A DNA stretch of 64,000 nt from Meridianimarinicoccus marinus. GTDB lineage: Bacteria > Pseudomonadota > Alphaproteobacteria > Rhodobacterales > Rhodobacteraceae. The stretch lies in the NCBI RefSeq assembly GCF_040689105.1, contig NZ_JBFBVU010000001.1, positions 310,001 to 374,000 of the forward strand, written 5' to 3'. The notes beneath the pieces are model-generated. The model was given only the letters and a program-made list of their open reading frames with translations, was not told where the DNA came from and made no database searches. Of this stretch, positions 51,183 through 61,699 are shown one piece after another; within the stretch, counting starts at the first letter, position 1, and each line of letters starts with the position of its first letter. The position numbers and the translations under genes are program-made.

Positions 51183-51965
51183 ATGACCGCTGATCCGGAC
51201 CGATTCCAGGTGCGCCTTGCGCAGGACGAGCGCGACCTTCTGGGGGCACAGCGGTGCCGCTATGATGTCTTCGTGGACGAATTGAAGGGCGATGGCCCAC
51301 TGGTCGATCACGCCCGGAGGCTGGAGCGCGACGCACACGACCCCTTCTATGAACATCTGATCCTTGTGGACAGGCAGCGCGACGACGGCGGGCTGGATCA
51401 CGTGGTCGGCGCTTACCGTCTGTTGCGCAGCGACAATGCCGGGGCGGCGGGGGGCTATTACTGCGCCGGGGAATACGATCTGTCGCCGCTGATCGAGGGC
51501 GGGCGCAAGCTGCTGGAACTGGGGCGGTCCTGCCTGCGGCCCGACTATCGTGGCGGCCCGGCGATGTTTCACATCTGGAACGGGCTGGCAGAATACACGC
51601 TGGATCACGAGATCGAGGTTCTGTTCGGCGTGGCCAGCTTTCGCGGCACCGATCTGGAGGCGCTGGCCGCACCCCTGACCCTGTTGCACCACCGCCATCT
51701 GGCCCCCGAGGATCTGCGGGTCCGGGCCTTGCCCGACCACTACGAACCCCTCAACCGTGTGCCCTACGGCGGTATTGACCGGGTGGCGGCAATGCTCGAG
51801 GTGCCCTCGCTGATCAAGGGCTACCTGCGGCTGGGCGGCTTCGTCGGGGACGGCGCTTTCGTGGACCATGCGTTCAACACCACCGACATTTGCCTGATCC
51901 TCGATACCGAGCGGATGAACGCACGGCAGCGGGCAATCTATACCCGGGGGCTGAACGGTGCGTGA
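51183..51965 (+). CDS. olsB: L-ornithine N(alpha)-acyltransferase OlsB
   Basis: A 260-residue GNAT-like acyltransferase that attaches a 3-hydroxyacyl chain from ACP to ornithine, forming lyso-ornithine lipid. Typical stretches are FQVRLAQDERDLLGAQRCRYDVF, VGAYRLLRSDNA, LLELGRSCLRPDYRGG and LFGVASFRGTD. The ATG at 51183 is chosen because similarity starts at FQVRLA. Its stop overlaps the GTG of olsA by eight bases. Confidence 0.92.
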   Translation: MTADPDRFQVRLAQDERDLLGAQRCRYDVFVDELKGDGPLVDHARRLERDAHDPFYEHLILVDRQRDDGGLDHVVGAYRLLRSDNAGAAGGYYCAGEYDLSPLIEGGRKLLELGRSCLRPDYRGGPAMFHIWNGLAEYTLDHEIEVLFGVASFRGTDLEALAAPLTLLHHRHLAPEDLRVRALPDHYEPLNRVPYGGIDRVAAMLEVPSLIKGYLRLGGFVGDGAFVDHAFNTTDICLILDTERMNARQRAIYTRGLNGA

Positions 51966-52797
51966 CGGCACCTGGACGGACACGCCGCCGCCGCAAGGCG
52001 CGCCGTGGAGTATCGGCGCGGGGCTGCGGGTTCTGCTGCGCGGGCTGGTGCTGGCGGTGCTGGTATTCGGATGCCTTGCGCTGCTGTTGCTGGTGCGGCT
52101 GGTCGAGCGGCCGCTCTGCGGTCTGGACCGTCCGGTCACGCCGCATATCACCCGCTTCGTCTGCCGCAACGCCTTCCGCATCCTCGGCATGGGCTTTCAG
52201 GCCGAGGGCACGCCAATGCAGGCGCGCGGGGCCGGGGTGGCGAACCACGGGTCCTGGCTGGATATCTTCGCGCTGAACGCCTGCCAGAGCGTCTATTTCG
52301 TGGCCAAGACCGAGGTCTCCGGCTGGGCCGGGATCGGCTGGCTGGCGCGGGCCACGGGCACGGTGTTCATCGCGCGCGACCGCCGTCAGGCCGCAGCCCA
52401 GCGGCAGCTGTTTCGTGACCGGCTGGCGGCGGGCCATCACCTGATGTTCTTTCCCGAAGGCACCAGCACCGACGCGCAGCGGGTGCTGCCGTTCAAACCG
52501 ACCCTGTTCGCCGCCTTTTTCGACGCCGACAGCCCCGAGGTGCCGCTGGCGATCCAGCCGGTGTCGGTGATCTATTCCGCCCCCGAGGATGCCGATCCCC
52601 GGTTCTACGGCTGGTGGGGCGATATGGATTTCGCGCCGCATCTGCTGCGGGTGCTGGCGCTGCGCCGGCAAGGGGGGGTGAAGGTGATCTATCACGACCC
52701 GCTGCCCATCGCGGGGTATCCCGACCGCAAGGCGCTGGCGCGGGCCGCCGAGGCACGGGTGCGCGCCGGGGTGGAGACCGCACTGGCCCACCGCTGA
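51958..52797 (+). CDS. olsA: Lyso-ornithine lipid O-acyltransferase OlsA (PlsC-like)
   Basis: A 279-residue membrane-anchored acyltransferase with one N-terminal hydrophobic segment (LLRGLVLAVLVFGCLALLLL) and the PlsC motifs NHGSWLDIF (HX4D), FIARDRRQ, FFPEGTSTD and the VPLAIQPVS block. It acylates the hydroxyl of lyso-ornithine lipid; members can also make phosphatidic acid. The GTG start inside olsB shows an olsBA operon. A copy of the 21-bp intergenic repeat follows 28 bases after the stop. Confidence 0.9.
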   Translation: MRDGTWTDTPPPQGAPWSIGAGLRVLLRGLVLAVLVFGCLALLLLVRLVERPLCGLDRPVTPHITRFVCRNAFRILGMGFQAEGTPMQARGAGVANHGSWLDIFALNACQSVYFVAKTEVSGWAGIGWLARATGTVFIARDRRQAAAQRQLFRDRLAAGHHLMFFPEGTSTDAQRVLPFKPTLFAAFFDADSPEVPLAIQPVSVIYSAPEDADPRFYGWWGDMDFAPHLLRVLALRRQGGVKVIYHDPLPIAGYPDRKALARAAEARVRAGVETALAHR

Positions 52798-52825
52798 CGC
52801 GGCGGGGATTTCAGGCCTCCGGCGG

Positions 52826-52846
52826 GAGTATTTAAGACAAGAAAAA
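52826..52846 (+). repeat. Short intergenic repeat, copy 1
   Basis: GAGTATTT, four variable bases (AAGA), CAAGAAAAA, preceded by GGCCTCCGGCGG. Two other copies at 61628-61648 and 61700-61720 keep all 17 fixed bases. Confidence 0.8.
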
Positions 52847-52917
52847 GAGGGTGCCGCACGAACCGGCCTGGGAACTATCCGGGGGGACGGTGAGGCGGTG
52901 TGCCGCTGTTTCTGGTC

Positions 52918-53538
52918 TCAGCCGATGGCGGCGTCCAGCGCCTTCAGGGCGGCGGCGGGGTCATCGGCGCGCCAGATCTCGTCTCCGAAGGCGAAGAAAT
53001 CGGTGATCGGGGCGAAGGCGCGGACCAAATCGGAGGTCAGCGCGCCTTCCGCGACGATCGGCAGTTCGATCACCTCGGACCACCAGGAAAACAGCTCGGG
53101 ATCGACCTTGTCGCCGGCGCCGAGTGCGGTGTCGCCCACCGGGCCGAAGCTGACGTAATCGGCACCGGCCTCGCCCGCGGACATGCCGTCGTGCCGCGAG
53201 GTACCGCACCAGGTGCCGACGATGGGATCGGCGCCAAGCGCCTCGCGGCACTTGCGCACCGATTTGGAGCCATCGGTCAGATGCACGCCGTCCAGCCCCA
53301 GCCGTTCGACCAGCGCAAGGTGCCGGTCGATGACCAGCGGGATGTCGCGCGCATGCGCCAAGGCGCGGACCGCATCAGCGGCGCGGGCGACCTCGCTGTC
53401 ATCATCGCTGGCAAAGCGCAGGCGCAGGCAGGCGATGGCGGCGGCATCCAGCACCGGGGCCAGCGTGTCGGCGAAGGTTTCGGCGTCGAAATGAGCCGGG
53501 GTCAGAAGATAGATCTGGGGGCGGTCTTGATCGGTCAT
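52918..53538 (-). CDS. Thiamine-phosphate synthase family protein (ThiE-like)
   Basis: A 206-residue TIM-barrel protein: IYLLTPAHFD at the start, LRLRFAS, LVIDRHLALVERLGLDGVHLTD and SAGEAGADYVSFGPVGDT. The phosphate-binding GGI/GAF end is altered (FFAFGDEIW). It resembles ThiE, but several catalytic and binding residues differ (QLR becomes RLR, VND becomes VIDRH). It may be a paralogue, for example a regulatory TenI-like protein, rather than the main ThiE. No thi genes are adjacent. Confidence 0.75.
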   Translation of the reverse strand: MTDQDRPQIYLLTPAHFDAETFADTLAPVLDAAAIACLRLRFASDDDSEVARAADAVRALAHARDIPLVIDRHLALVERLGLDGVHLTDGSKSVRKCREALGADPIVGTWCGTSRHDGMSAGEAGADYVSFGPVGDTALGAGDKVDPELFSWWSEVIELPIVAEGALTSDLVRAFAPITDFFAFGDEIWRADDPAAALKALDAAIG

Positions 53539-53639
53539 GGCGGGCCTTTGGGGTTTCGCCCCCTCCTATCGGGCCGCGCGGGGCGGGTAAAGCCCGTGCG
53601 GCATTGCCCTTGCGCCGTGGCTGGACTAGACCGCGCGCC

Positions 53640-54389
53640 ATGTCAGACACGCCTCTTCGCCAACCCGCCTTTGTCCTCGTGCGCCCGCAGATGGGCGAAA
53701 ACATCGGGGCTGCCGCCCGTGCCATGTGGAATTTCGGGCTGGACCGGATGCGTCTTGTGGCACCTCGCGACGGCTGGCCCAATCCGCGCGCCGTGGCGCT
53801 GGCCAGCGGGGCCGGGCGGCTGCTGGACGAGGCCGGGCATTTCCCGACCACCGTCGAGGCCGTGGAGGGTTGCACCTTTGTGCTGGCCACCACGGCGCGC
53901 GGGCGCGGGCTGACCAAACCGATCCTCTCGCCGGAAGAGGCCATGGCGCAGGCGCGTGACCATGCGCAGGCCGGGGGAAAGGTGGCGGTTCTGTTCGGGC
54001 CGGAACGGGCGGGGCTGGAAAACGACGATATCGCGCGGGCCAATGCCATCATCTCGGTGCCGGTGAACCCGGAGTTCGCCTCGCTCAACCTGGCGCAATG
54101 CGTGTTGCTGACTGCTTATGAGTGGCGCCGTCAGACTGCCGAGATCGACCATGCTCGTGTCGAACTGGCGGGCGGCGACTGGGCCACCGCGCTGGAGACC
54201 GACAAGCTGGCCGAACATTACGAGGATCGGCTGGCGCAGGCGGGGTTCTTCTTCCCGCCGCAGAAGGCCGAGCACATGAAAACCAACCTGCGCAACCTGT
54301 GGTCGCGGATGCCGCTGACCCGTGCCGACGTGCAGATCCTGCACGGGATGATGCGGCAAATGGTGCGCTGGAAAGAGCGCGGCGACTGA
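53640..54389 (+). CDS. trmJ: tRNA/rRNA 2'-O-methyltransferase, TrmJ-like (SpoU family)
   Basis: A 249-residue SPOUT methyltransferase. Motif 1 is PQMGENIGAAARAMWNFG, containing the catalytic-Arg region. Motifs 2 and 3 are VAVLFGPERAGLENDDI and ISVPVNPEFASLNLAQCVLL, forming the trefoil-knot SAM site. A C-terminal helical extension (FFPPQKAEHMKTNLRNLW) is typical of TrmJ, which methylates position 32 of several tRNAs. ATG at 53640. Confidence 0.88.
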   Translation: MSDTPLRQPAFVLVRPQMGENIGAAARAMWNFGLDRMRLVAPRDGWPNPRAVALASGAGRLLDEAGHFPTTVEAVEGCTFVLATTARGRGLTKPILSPEEAMAQARDHAQAGGKVAVLFGPERAGLENDDIARANAIISVPVNPEFASLNLAQCVLLTAYEWRRQTAEIDHARVELAGGDWATALETDKLAEHYEDRLAQAGFFFPPQKAEHMKTNLRNLWSRMPLTRADVQILHGMMRQMVRWKERGD

Positions 54390-54450
54390 TCCTGCGCCGT
54401 TGATGCGTCCGCGCCGGGGCCCTAGGTTTCGGCGCAACCGGAGGTTCCGA

Positions 54451-55611
54451 ATGACCCAGAAGAAACGCAGCATATTCGAAGAGGTGGACGCGGCCCCCGC
54501 CGCACCGGCGGCCCGCGCCGCCGCGCCCAAGGGCAGTCTGATCGCGCGGGACGACAGAGGCGCGCGCCGGGCCATCCGGGCGTGGCTGTGGCTGTTGTTT
54601 GCCATGGTTGTTGCGATGATCGTCGTGGGCGGTTTGACCCGGCTGACCGACAGCGGGCTGTCGATCACCGAATGGGCGCCGGTCACCGGGGCGGTGCCGC
54701 CGATGAGCCTTGAGGCCTGGGAGACGGAATTCGCCAAGTACCAGCAGATCGACGAGTTCAAGGTCGAGAACAGCGACATGACCCTGACCGAGTTCAAGGC
54801 GATCTACTGGTGGGAATGGGGCCACCGGCAGTTGGGCCGCACCGTGGGCCTGGTCTGGGCCGTGGGCTTCCTGAGCTTCCTGGCGATGAAGAAGATCCCT
54901 GCCGGCTGGACCGGGCGGCTGTTGTTGCTGGGCGGCCTTGGTGGGCTTCAGGGGGCCATCGGCTGGTGGATGGTGGCCTCGGGACTGGTCGAGGGGCGCA
55001 CCGATGTGGCCTCCTACCGGCTGGCGGTGCATCTGGGGCTGGCCTTTGCCATCCTGGGGCTGATTGCCTGGTACGCCTTTCTGCTGGGGCGCAGTGCGCC
55101 GTCCCTGATGACGGCGCGGCGGGGCCGCGATGCCAGGCTGTTTTCCATGTCCACCGGGATGATGCATCTGGCCTTCGTGCAGATCCTGCTGGGGGCGATG
55201 GTAGCGGGCATCGACGCAGGCCGCAGTTTCACCGACTGGCCGCTGATGGCGGGGCAGGTGTTTCCGATGTCGGCCTTCGACATCGACCCGTTCTGGCGCA
55301 ACTTCTTCGAGAACCCGGCGCTGGTGCAATTCATCCATCGCACCGTGGCCTATCTGCTGCTGGCCTTCGGCATCGTCACCTGGCTGAAGGGCCGCAAATC
55401 GGGCAACCGGGCGACGGCGCGCGCCTATGACTGGATGGCGGTGATGCTGTTCGGCCAGGTGGTGCTGGGCATCGGCACAGTGCTGTATGCCGCGCAATGG
55501 CACATCGCGATCACCCATCAACTGGGGGCCGTGGCGCTGTGGGTGCTGATCCTGCGGGCGCGGTTCCTGAGCCAGTATCCGGCAGACCAAAGCGTGCGGG
55601 GCCGGGCATGA
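54451..55611 (+). CDS. ctaA: Heme A synthase CtaA (type 2)
   Basis: A 386-residue membrane enzyme oxidising heme O to heme A for aa3-type oxidases. Eight hydrophobic segments form two four-helix halves. Heme-ligand His lies in WEWGHRQLGR and AVHLGLAF in the first half, and in FIHRTVAYLL and IAITHQLGA in the second. GGLTRLTDSGLSITEWAPVTG is the family signature. A long polar N-terminal tail precedes helix 1. The ATG at 54451 follows GGAGG. Its stop overlaps the M32 peptidase start. Confidence 0.94.
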   Translation: MTQKKRSIFEEVDAAPAAPAARAAAPKGSLIARDDRGARRAIRAWLWLLFAMVVAMIVVGGLTRLTDSGLSITEWAPVTGAVPPMSLEAWETEFAKYQQIDEFKVENSDMTLTEFKAIYWWEWGHRQLGRTVGLVWAVGFLSFLAMKKIPAGWTGRLLLLGGLGGLQGAIGWWMVASGLVEGRTDVASYRLAVHLGLAFAILGLIAWYAFLLGRSAPSLMTARRGRDARLFSMSTGMMHLAFVQILLGAMVAGIDAGRSFTDWPLMAGQVFPMSAFDIDPFWRNFFENPALVQFIHRTVAYLLLAFGIVTWLKGRKSGNRATARAYDWMAVMLFGQVVLGIGTVLYAAQWHIAITHQLGAVALWVLILRARFLSQYPADQSVRGRA

Positions 55612-57074
55612 GCTATGACGCGCTGATCGCCCATGCCCGCCAGACGCAGGCGCTGGCCGAGGTTGCGGGCCGTCTGGGCTGGGACCAGGAAACCGTGATG
55701 CCGCGCGGGGCCGCCGGCCAGCGGGCCGAAGAAATGGCGGCGATGGAGCAGGTGCTGCACGCCCGCCGGTCCGATCCGCAGCTGGGCGACTGGCTGGCCG
55801 CCGTGACGCCGGCGGATGAGGTCGAGGCCGCACAAGTGCGCGAGATCCGCCGGGCCTTTGACCGCGCCACCAGGGTGCCTACCGATCTGGCGGCCCGGAT
55901 TGCCCGTGTCACCAGTCTTGCGCAGGGCGATTGGGCAGCGGCGCGGGCCGCCGATGATTTTGCCGCCTTCGCCCCGCGCCTGGCCGAGGTGGTGGCCCTG
56001 AAGCGCGAGGAGGCGGCGGCGCTGGCCTCGGGCGGAGATCTGTATGATGCGCTGTTGCAGGACTATGAGCCCGGCGCCACGGCGGCCGATCTGGAGGCCA
56101 TGTTCGGGGCACTGCGCCCACGTCTGGTGGCGCTGCGCGACCGCATCCTTGGCGCGCCGCAACCACCCGCTTTGACCGGAACCTTCCCCGAGGCCGCCCA
56201 GCTTGAAATGGCCCGGGAACTGGCCGAACTCTTCGGCTATGACCTGAGCCGGGGGCGGATCGACACGGCGGTGCATCCGTTTTCCAGTGGCTCGGGTGCC
56301 GATGTGCGGATCACCACCCGCACCGACCCGGCCGATCCGTTCAACTGCTTCTACTCGACGATCCACGAGGTCGGCCACGCCACCTATGAGCAGCGGGTCG
56401 ATCCGGCCTATGCGCTCAGCCCGATCGGGCGCGGAGCTTCGATGGGGGTGCATGAAAGCCAGAGCCGGATTTACGAGAACCAACTGGCGCGCAGCCCGGC
56501 CTTCGCCAAATGGCTGTTTGGCCGGATGCAGGCGAAGTTCGGCGGCCTGGGTGTTGACACCGCGCAGGAGTTCGCGCGGACCGTCAACCGGGTCACCCCC
56601 GGCTTCATCCGCACCGAATCCGACGAGGTTCAGTACAACCTGCACGTCCTTTTGCGGTTCGATCTGGAGCGCGCGCTGATCGCCGGAGATCTGCAGGTTG
56701 CGGATCTGGAAGAGGCCTGGAACGCGCGGTTTTTCAAGGACTTCGGGGTGAAGGTGCCGAAAGCCTCGCTGGGGGTCTTGCAGGATGTGCACTGGTCGGT
56801 GGGGCTGTTCGGCTATTTCCCGACCTACACGCTGGGCAATGTCTATGCGGGCTGCCTGTATCAGGCGATGGCGGCCGATCTGCCGGATCTGGAGGCCGAT
56901 CTGGCGATCGGCGATCTGACCGCCGCGCTGGCCTGGCTGCGCCCGCGTCTGCAGGTGCACGGGGCGCTGCGCGACGGTGCCGAGACCCTGCGCCACGCCA
57001 CCGGGCACCCCCCCACGGAAGGCCCGCTGCTGGACTATCTGGAGGCGAAGTTCGGCGCGCTTTACGGGCTTTAG
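55608..57074 (+). CDS. M32-family metallo-carboxypeptidase
   Basis: A 488-residue thermostable-carboxypeptidase-like (Taq) zinc peptidase. The zinc site is STIHEVGHATYEQ (HEXXH), with the downstream Glu in MGVHESQSRIYEN. DVRITTRTDPADPF and the C-terminal VFFGYFPTYTLGN-type segment (GLFGYFPTYTLGNVYAG) also fit M32. Cytoplasmic. The ATG at 55608 overlaps the ctaA stop (ATGA), so the two are co-translated without an evident functional link. Confidence 0.92.
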   Translation: MSYDALIAHARQTQALAEVAGRLGWDQETVMPRGAAGQRAEEMAAMEQVLHARRSDPQLGDWLAAVTPADEVEAAQVREIRRAFDRATRVPTDLAARIARVTSLAQGDWAAARAADDFAAFAPRLAEVVALKREEAAALASGGDLYDALLQDYEPGATAADLEAMFGALRPRLVALRDRILGAPQPPALTGTFPEAAQLEMARELAELFGYDLSRGRIDTAVHPFSSGSGADVRITTRTDPADPFNCFYSTIHEVGHATYEQRVDPAYALSPIGRGASMGVHESQSRIYENQLARSPAFAKWLFGRMQAKFGGLGVDTAQEFARTVNRVTPGFIRTESDEVQYNLHVLLRFDLERALIAGDLQVADLEEAWNARFFKDFGVKVPKASLGVLQDVHWSVGLFGYFPTYTLGNVYAGCLYQAMAADLPDLEADLAIGDLTAALAWLRPRLQVHGALRDGAETLRHATGHPPTEGPLLDYLEAKFGALYGL

Positions 57075-57174
57075 GGCGGTCTGGAACGCGTCTGGCCGGC
57101 GTATGGCCCGCGTATGGCTTGCACGCCCATCCGGCCCTGCCCATATGTGAGACCGTATGACGGAGGGTTTTCCG

Positions 57175-58062
57175 ATGGGCTATACCAAGACAGCACTTCT
57201 GATGGCGGGGATGACCGCGCTCTTCATGGGCGTGGGCTGGATGCTGGGCGGCTCGGGCGGCATGATGATCGCGCTGGTCGTGGCCGCCGCGATGAACCTG
57301 TTCAGCTGGTGGTCGTCGGACAAGATGGTGCTGCGGATGCACAACGCGCGCCCCGTGACCGGGTCGGATGGCGGGCTGGTGCCGCTGGTGGCCGATCTGG
57401 CGCGGCGGGCCGAACTGCCGATGCCCGCCGTCTATGTCATCGAGACCGAGCAGCCCAACGCCATTGCCACCGGCCGCAACCCCGACAACGCCGCCGTGGC
57501 GGTGACCACCGGGCTGATGCGCAGCCTGAGCCGCGCTGAACTGGCCGGGGTCATCGCCCACGAACTGGCCCATATCAAGAACCGCGACACGCTGATCATG
57601 ACAGTTACAGCGACTTTCGCCGGGGCGATTTCGATGCTGGCCAATTTCGCCATGTTCTTCGGCGGCTCGCGAGAGCGGATGGGGCTGCTGGGCACCATCG
57701 CGATGATGATCCTGGCGCCGCTGGCCGCAACGGTGGTGCAGATGGCGATCTCGCGCTCGCGCGAGTACGAGGCCGACCGGGTCGGGGCCGAGATCTGCGG
57801 CGATCCCAACTGGTTGGCGGACGCGCTGATCGGCATCCAGCGGGGGGCGTCTCGGATCGACTATCACACCGCCGAGCGCAATCCGGGCACCGCGCATATG
57901 TTCATCATCAACCCGCTGCACGCCCATGCCGTCGACGGGCTGTTCCGCACCCACCCGGCCACGGAAGAGCGCGTCGCCCGCCTGCGCGCCATGGCCACGC
58001 CGGTGCAGGACAGCCGGGTGCCACGGGCGGGACGGGGGGCGCGGCGCAATCCTTGGGGGTGA
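57175..58062 (+). CDS. htpX: HtpX-like membrane zinc protease
   Basis: A 295-residue M48 protease with two N-terminal membrane segments and a third and fourth near residues 150-195. The zinc motif is AGVIAHELAHIKNRD (HEXXH) and the third ligand is Glu in SREYEADRVGAEI. It degrades misfolded inner-membrane proteins. The ATG at 57175 follows GGAGGG; the ATG 18 bases upstream lacks a site. C-terminus rich in Arg. Confidence 0.93.
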   Translation: MGYTKTALLMAGMTALFMGVGWMLGGSGGMMIALVVAAAMNLFSWWSSDKMVLRMHNARPVTGSDGGLVPLVADLARRAELPMPAVYVIETEQPNAIATGRNPDNAAVAVTTGLMRSLSRAELAGVIAHELAHIKNRDTLIMTVTATFAGAISMLANFAMFFGGSRERMGLLGTIAMMILAPLAATVVQMAISRSREYEADRVGAEICGDPNWLADALIGIQRGASRIDYHTAERNPGTAHMFIINPLHAHAVDGLFRTHPATEERVARLRAMATPVQDSRVPRAGRGARRNPWG

Positions 58063-58120
58063 CGTTGCGGGCTTGCACGCACCCTACGGTCTTAAAGTTC
58101 ATGGCTGATCGGAAACGGCC

Positions 58121-58858
58121 CTAGGCGGGCTTTTGACAACGCCGTTTCCGTCTGATCAACGCCAAGCTTGCCAACGAAGCAAGCAAACCGGCCGCAGGTG
58201 CCGGGAGCGGGACATTCGTAGGACGCAGGCTGTTGGAAGGGTCGACGGCGGTGATATCGGCGTAGAGTGACCATTTCCCACAGGTAAAATAGTAGCAGCC
58301 GATTTCGCCGGGGGCCAGGAAATCACTCAATTGGCTGCCTGGAGAACCCCAGCCCTCTTCCGCAGACAGCGCAGGGCTCACGCCGTTTGGAAAATGCCAC
58401 CCAAAGCGAATTTCATCATATACGCCGTTGAAGGGCAGTGTGCCGTACTCATTCTCTGGCAGAGTATAGTGCTCAATTACCTTGCCGTTTCGAAGCCCCT
58501 GTACGTAGTAGAAATCTGGCACTTCTCCGTAGGACAAATAACCCCCGGTTTCGGTAGAATACCACAGACCGTCAATGTAATAGGGCCCAACGGAAAATGG
58601 TAGCCCGTCTTTGTGTCGAAAATTAAAGTGATACGGTACCGGGTTGCTTTGAACATAGTCGAATCCTTGGACAAACCCATAAGTGGCGTCCCAGATAGGG
58701 TCGTAGTACAAGAAGTCGAAATAGAACGTCCCACCCTGCGGGTAAGTGGGGTATGAGGATGCTGACACCCTGGTCGGCGGGATTGTAGACACCAGTGCCA
58801 CACAGAGAATCGACGCGCAAATAGTTGTCCAAGATCTGACCGCAAGGTAATGAATCAT
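58121..58858 (-). CDS. VPLPA-CTERM exosortase-substrate-like protein
   Basis: A 245-residue secreted protein with an N-terminal signal (SWTTICASILCVALVST) and a Tyr/Pro/Gly-rich middle (GGTFYFDFLYYDPIWDATYG, GPYYIDGLWYSTETGGYL). The sorting end has NVPLPAPAAGLLASLASLAL and an RRKRR stop-transfer. This is the VPLPA variant of PEP-CTERM, recognised by exosortase-type enzymes in Rhodobacteraceae and probably directing surface or extracellular release. The DNA is visibly AT-richer than its neighbours, suggesting recent acquisition. No exosortase is in the window. The middle domain is unrecognised. ATG at 58858. Confidence 0.75.
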   Translation of the reverse strand: MIHYLAVRSWTTICASILCVALVSTIPPTRVSASSYPTYPQGGTFYFDFLYYDPIWDATYGFVQGFDYVQSNPVPYHFNFRHKDGLPFSVGPYYIDGLWYSTETGGYLSYGEVPDFYYVQGLRNGKVIEHYTLPENEYGTLPFNGVYDEIRFGWHFPNGVSPALSAEEGWGSPGSQLSDFLAPGEIGCYYFTCGKWSLYADITAVDPSNSLRPTNVPLPAPAAGLLASLASLALIRRKRRCQKPA

Positions 58859-59151
58859 GGCTACAGGTTCCCCAAAATCATCTGTAAAAGTGGCAATTCC
58901 GGACTGTGGCGGCCGGACGTCGTTGATTAGACCGGTGCTTCTGCACAAAATCAATATTCTTGCGCTGTGCGATTAACGTTATGTTTGCCGACCACGGCCC
59001 GGACGGTTGAAAAGTTTGGAAATCACATCGCGTTGGCCCCGCGAACGGCATGGGGAACACACTGAAAAAATACGCGCGGCGTTGGGCACGCGAAAGGACA
59101 CTCTGATTTGTGAAACCGGTCGGGGTTGAGGCGGGGTGAACCCTGCCAAAA

Positions 59152-60651
<1,500 letters not shown>

Positions 60652-60718
60652 GCCTGTGCCTCCGGGCCGTCTTTTTCTGGGTTGGACCGGGGGATACGCG
60701 CTCCCCCGAGTCGGTGCA

Positions 60719-60771
60719 ATTGGATAACCCTGTGGAAATCCTGTGCAGATCCTGTGAGATGCTGTGGACTT
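60719..60771. repeat. Phased DnaA-box-like repeats upstream of dnaB
   Basis: Five near-boxes on the plus strand: ATTGGATAA (60719), TGTGGAAAT (60731), TGTGCAGAT (60742), TGTGAGATG (60753) and TGTGGACTT (60763), against TGTGGATAA. Steps are 12, 11, 11 and 10 bases, one helical turn each. Four share CTGTG. They lie 68-120 bases before the dnaB ATG. The remainder of 60652-60933 shows nothing else. Confidence 0.55.
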
Positions 60772-60933
60772 ACCCGATCTTGCGGTGCGAAGGGCTTGCC
60801 TGTCAATATATGGGTGGCCTCAAAGGGGCAATCGCCCGATCGGCCACAGATTGTCCGGCTCGAGCGGCAAGACCTTGCTGCGAGACGACCGGCAATGGCG
60901 CGTGCTTGCGAGACACGCCTGCCTGGCGCGCTC

Positions 60934-61608
60934 TCAGCCGCGCGCCGCCTGCCAGGCCCTTGGATCGTTCAGAAAGGATTCGACCTCATCCAGCGTCTCT
61001 GCATCGAAATCCTGGGCCGCTTTCGCTTCGGCCAGAACATCATGCCAGGTGCACAGGTGATGCAGCGCGATGCCATGGTCGCCCAGGGTCTTCTCGGTTT
61101 CCGGGAAAATCCCGTAATAGAAGATGACCGCCGTATGACCGCACATCGCCCCGGTCTCGCGGATCGCATCCACGAAGCTCAGCTTCGAGCCGCCATCGGT
61201 GGTCAGATCCTCCACCAGCAGCACCCGCTGGCCCTCGGTCATGGCCCCTTCGATGCGCGCGTTGCGCCCATAACCCTTGGGCTTCTTGCGGACATACGTC
61301 ATCGGCAGGGCCAGACGCTCGGCCACCATGGCCGCGAAAGGAATGCCCGCAGTTTCACCGCCTGCGATATTGTCGAAGGTCTCGAATCCGGCCTCGCGCA
61401 GCACCGTCACCGACAGGAAATCCATCAGTGTGGAGCGGATGCGCGGATAGCTGATCAGCTTGCGGCAGTCGATATAGGTGGGCGAAGGCAGGCCGGAGGC
61501 CAGCGTAAAGGGCTCCGCCGCGTTGAAGTGCACCGCTTTGATTTCCAGCAGCATGCGCGCGGTCAGACGCGCGATCTCGGCCTTGTGGGGATAGGAGGAT
61601 GGGATCAT
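60934..61608 (-). CDS. pyrE: Orotate phosphoribosyltransferase
   Basis: A 224-residue type I phosphoribosyltransferase converting orotate and PRPP to OMP. LEIKAVHFNAAEPFTLASG near the start binds substrate, YIDCRKLISYP follows, the flexible loop is MTYVRKKPKGYG, and the PRPP motif is VLLVEDLTTDGGSK near 125. It lies downstream of pyrC on the same strand; the gap holds two inverted copies of the short repeat. Confidence 0.95.
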   Translation of the reverse strand: MIPSSYPHKAEIARLTARMLLEIKAVHFNAAEPFTLASGLPSPTYIDCRKLISYPRIRSTLMDFLSVTVLREAGFETFDNIAGGETAGIPFAAMVAERLALPMTYVRKKPKGYGRNARIEGAMTEGQRVLLVEDLTTDGGSKLSFVDAIRETGAMCGHTAVIFYYGIFPETEKTLGDHGIALHHLCTWHDVLAEAKAAQDFDAETLDEVESFLNDPRAWQAARG

Positions 61609-61627
61609 GTTCGAAGGTCTTTCCTAA

Positions 61628-61648
61628 TTTTTCTTGGCATAAATACTC
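61628..61648 (-). repeat. Short intergenic repeat, copy 2 (inverted)
   Basis: On the minus strand GAGTATTT, ATGC, CAAGAAAAA. It ends 19 bases before the pyrE start and faces copy 3 across 51 bases, so a transcript through both could fold into a long hairpin. Confidence 0.8.
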
Positions 61649-61699
61649 AAATTCCCGGCCCAGCCACAATCGAAACGCCTGTGGCCGGAGGCCTGTCAT

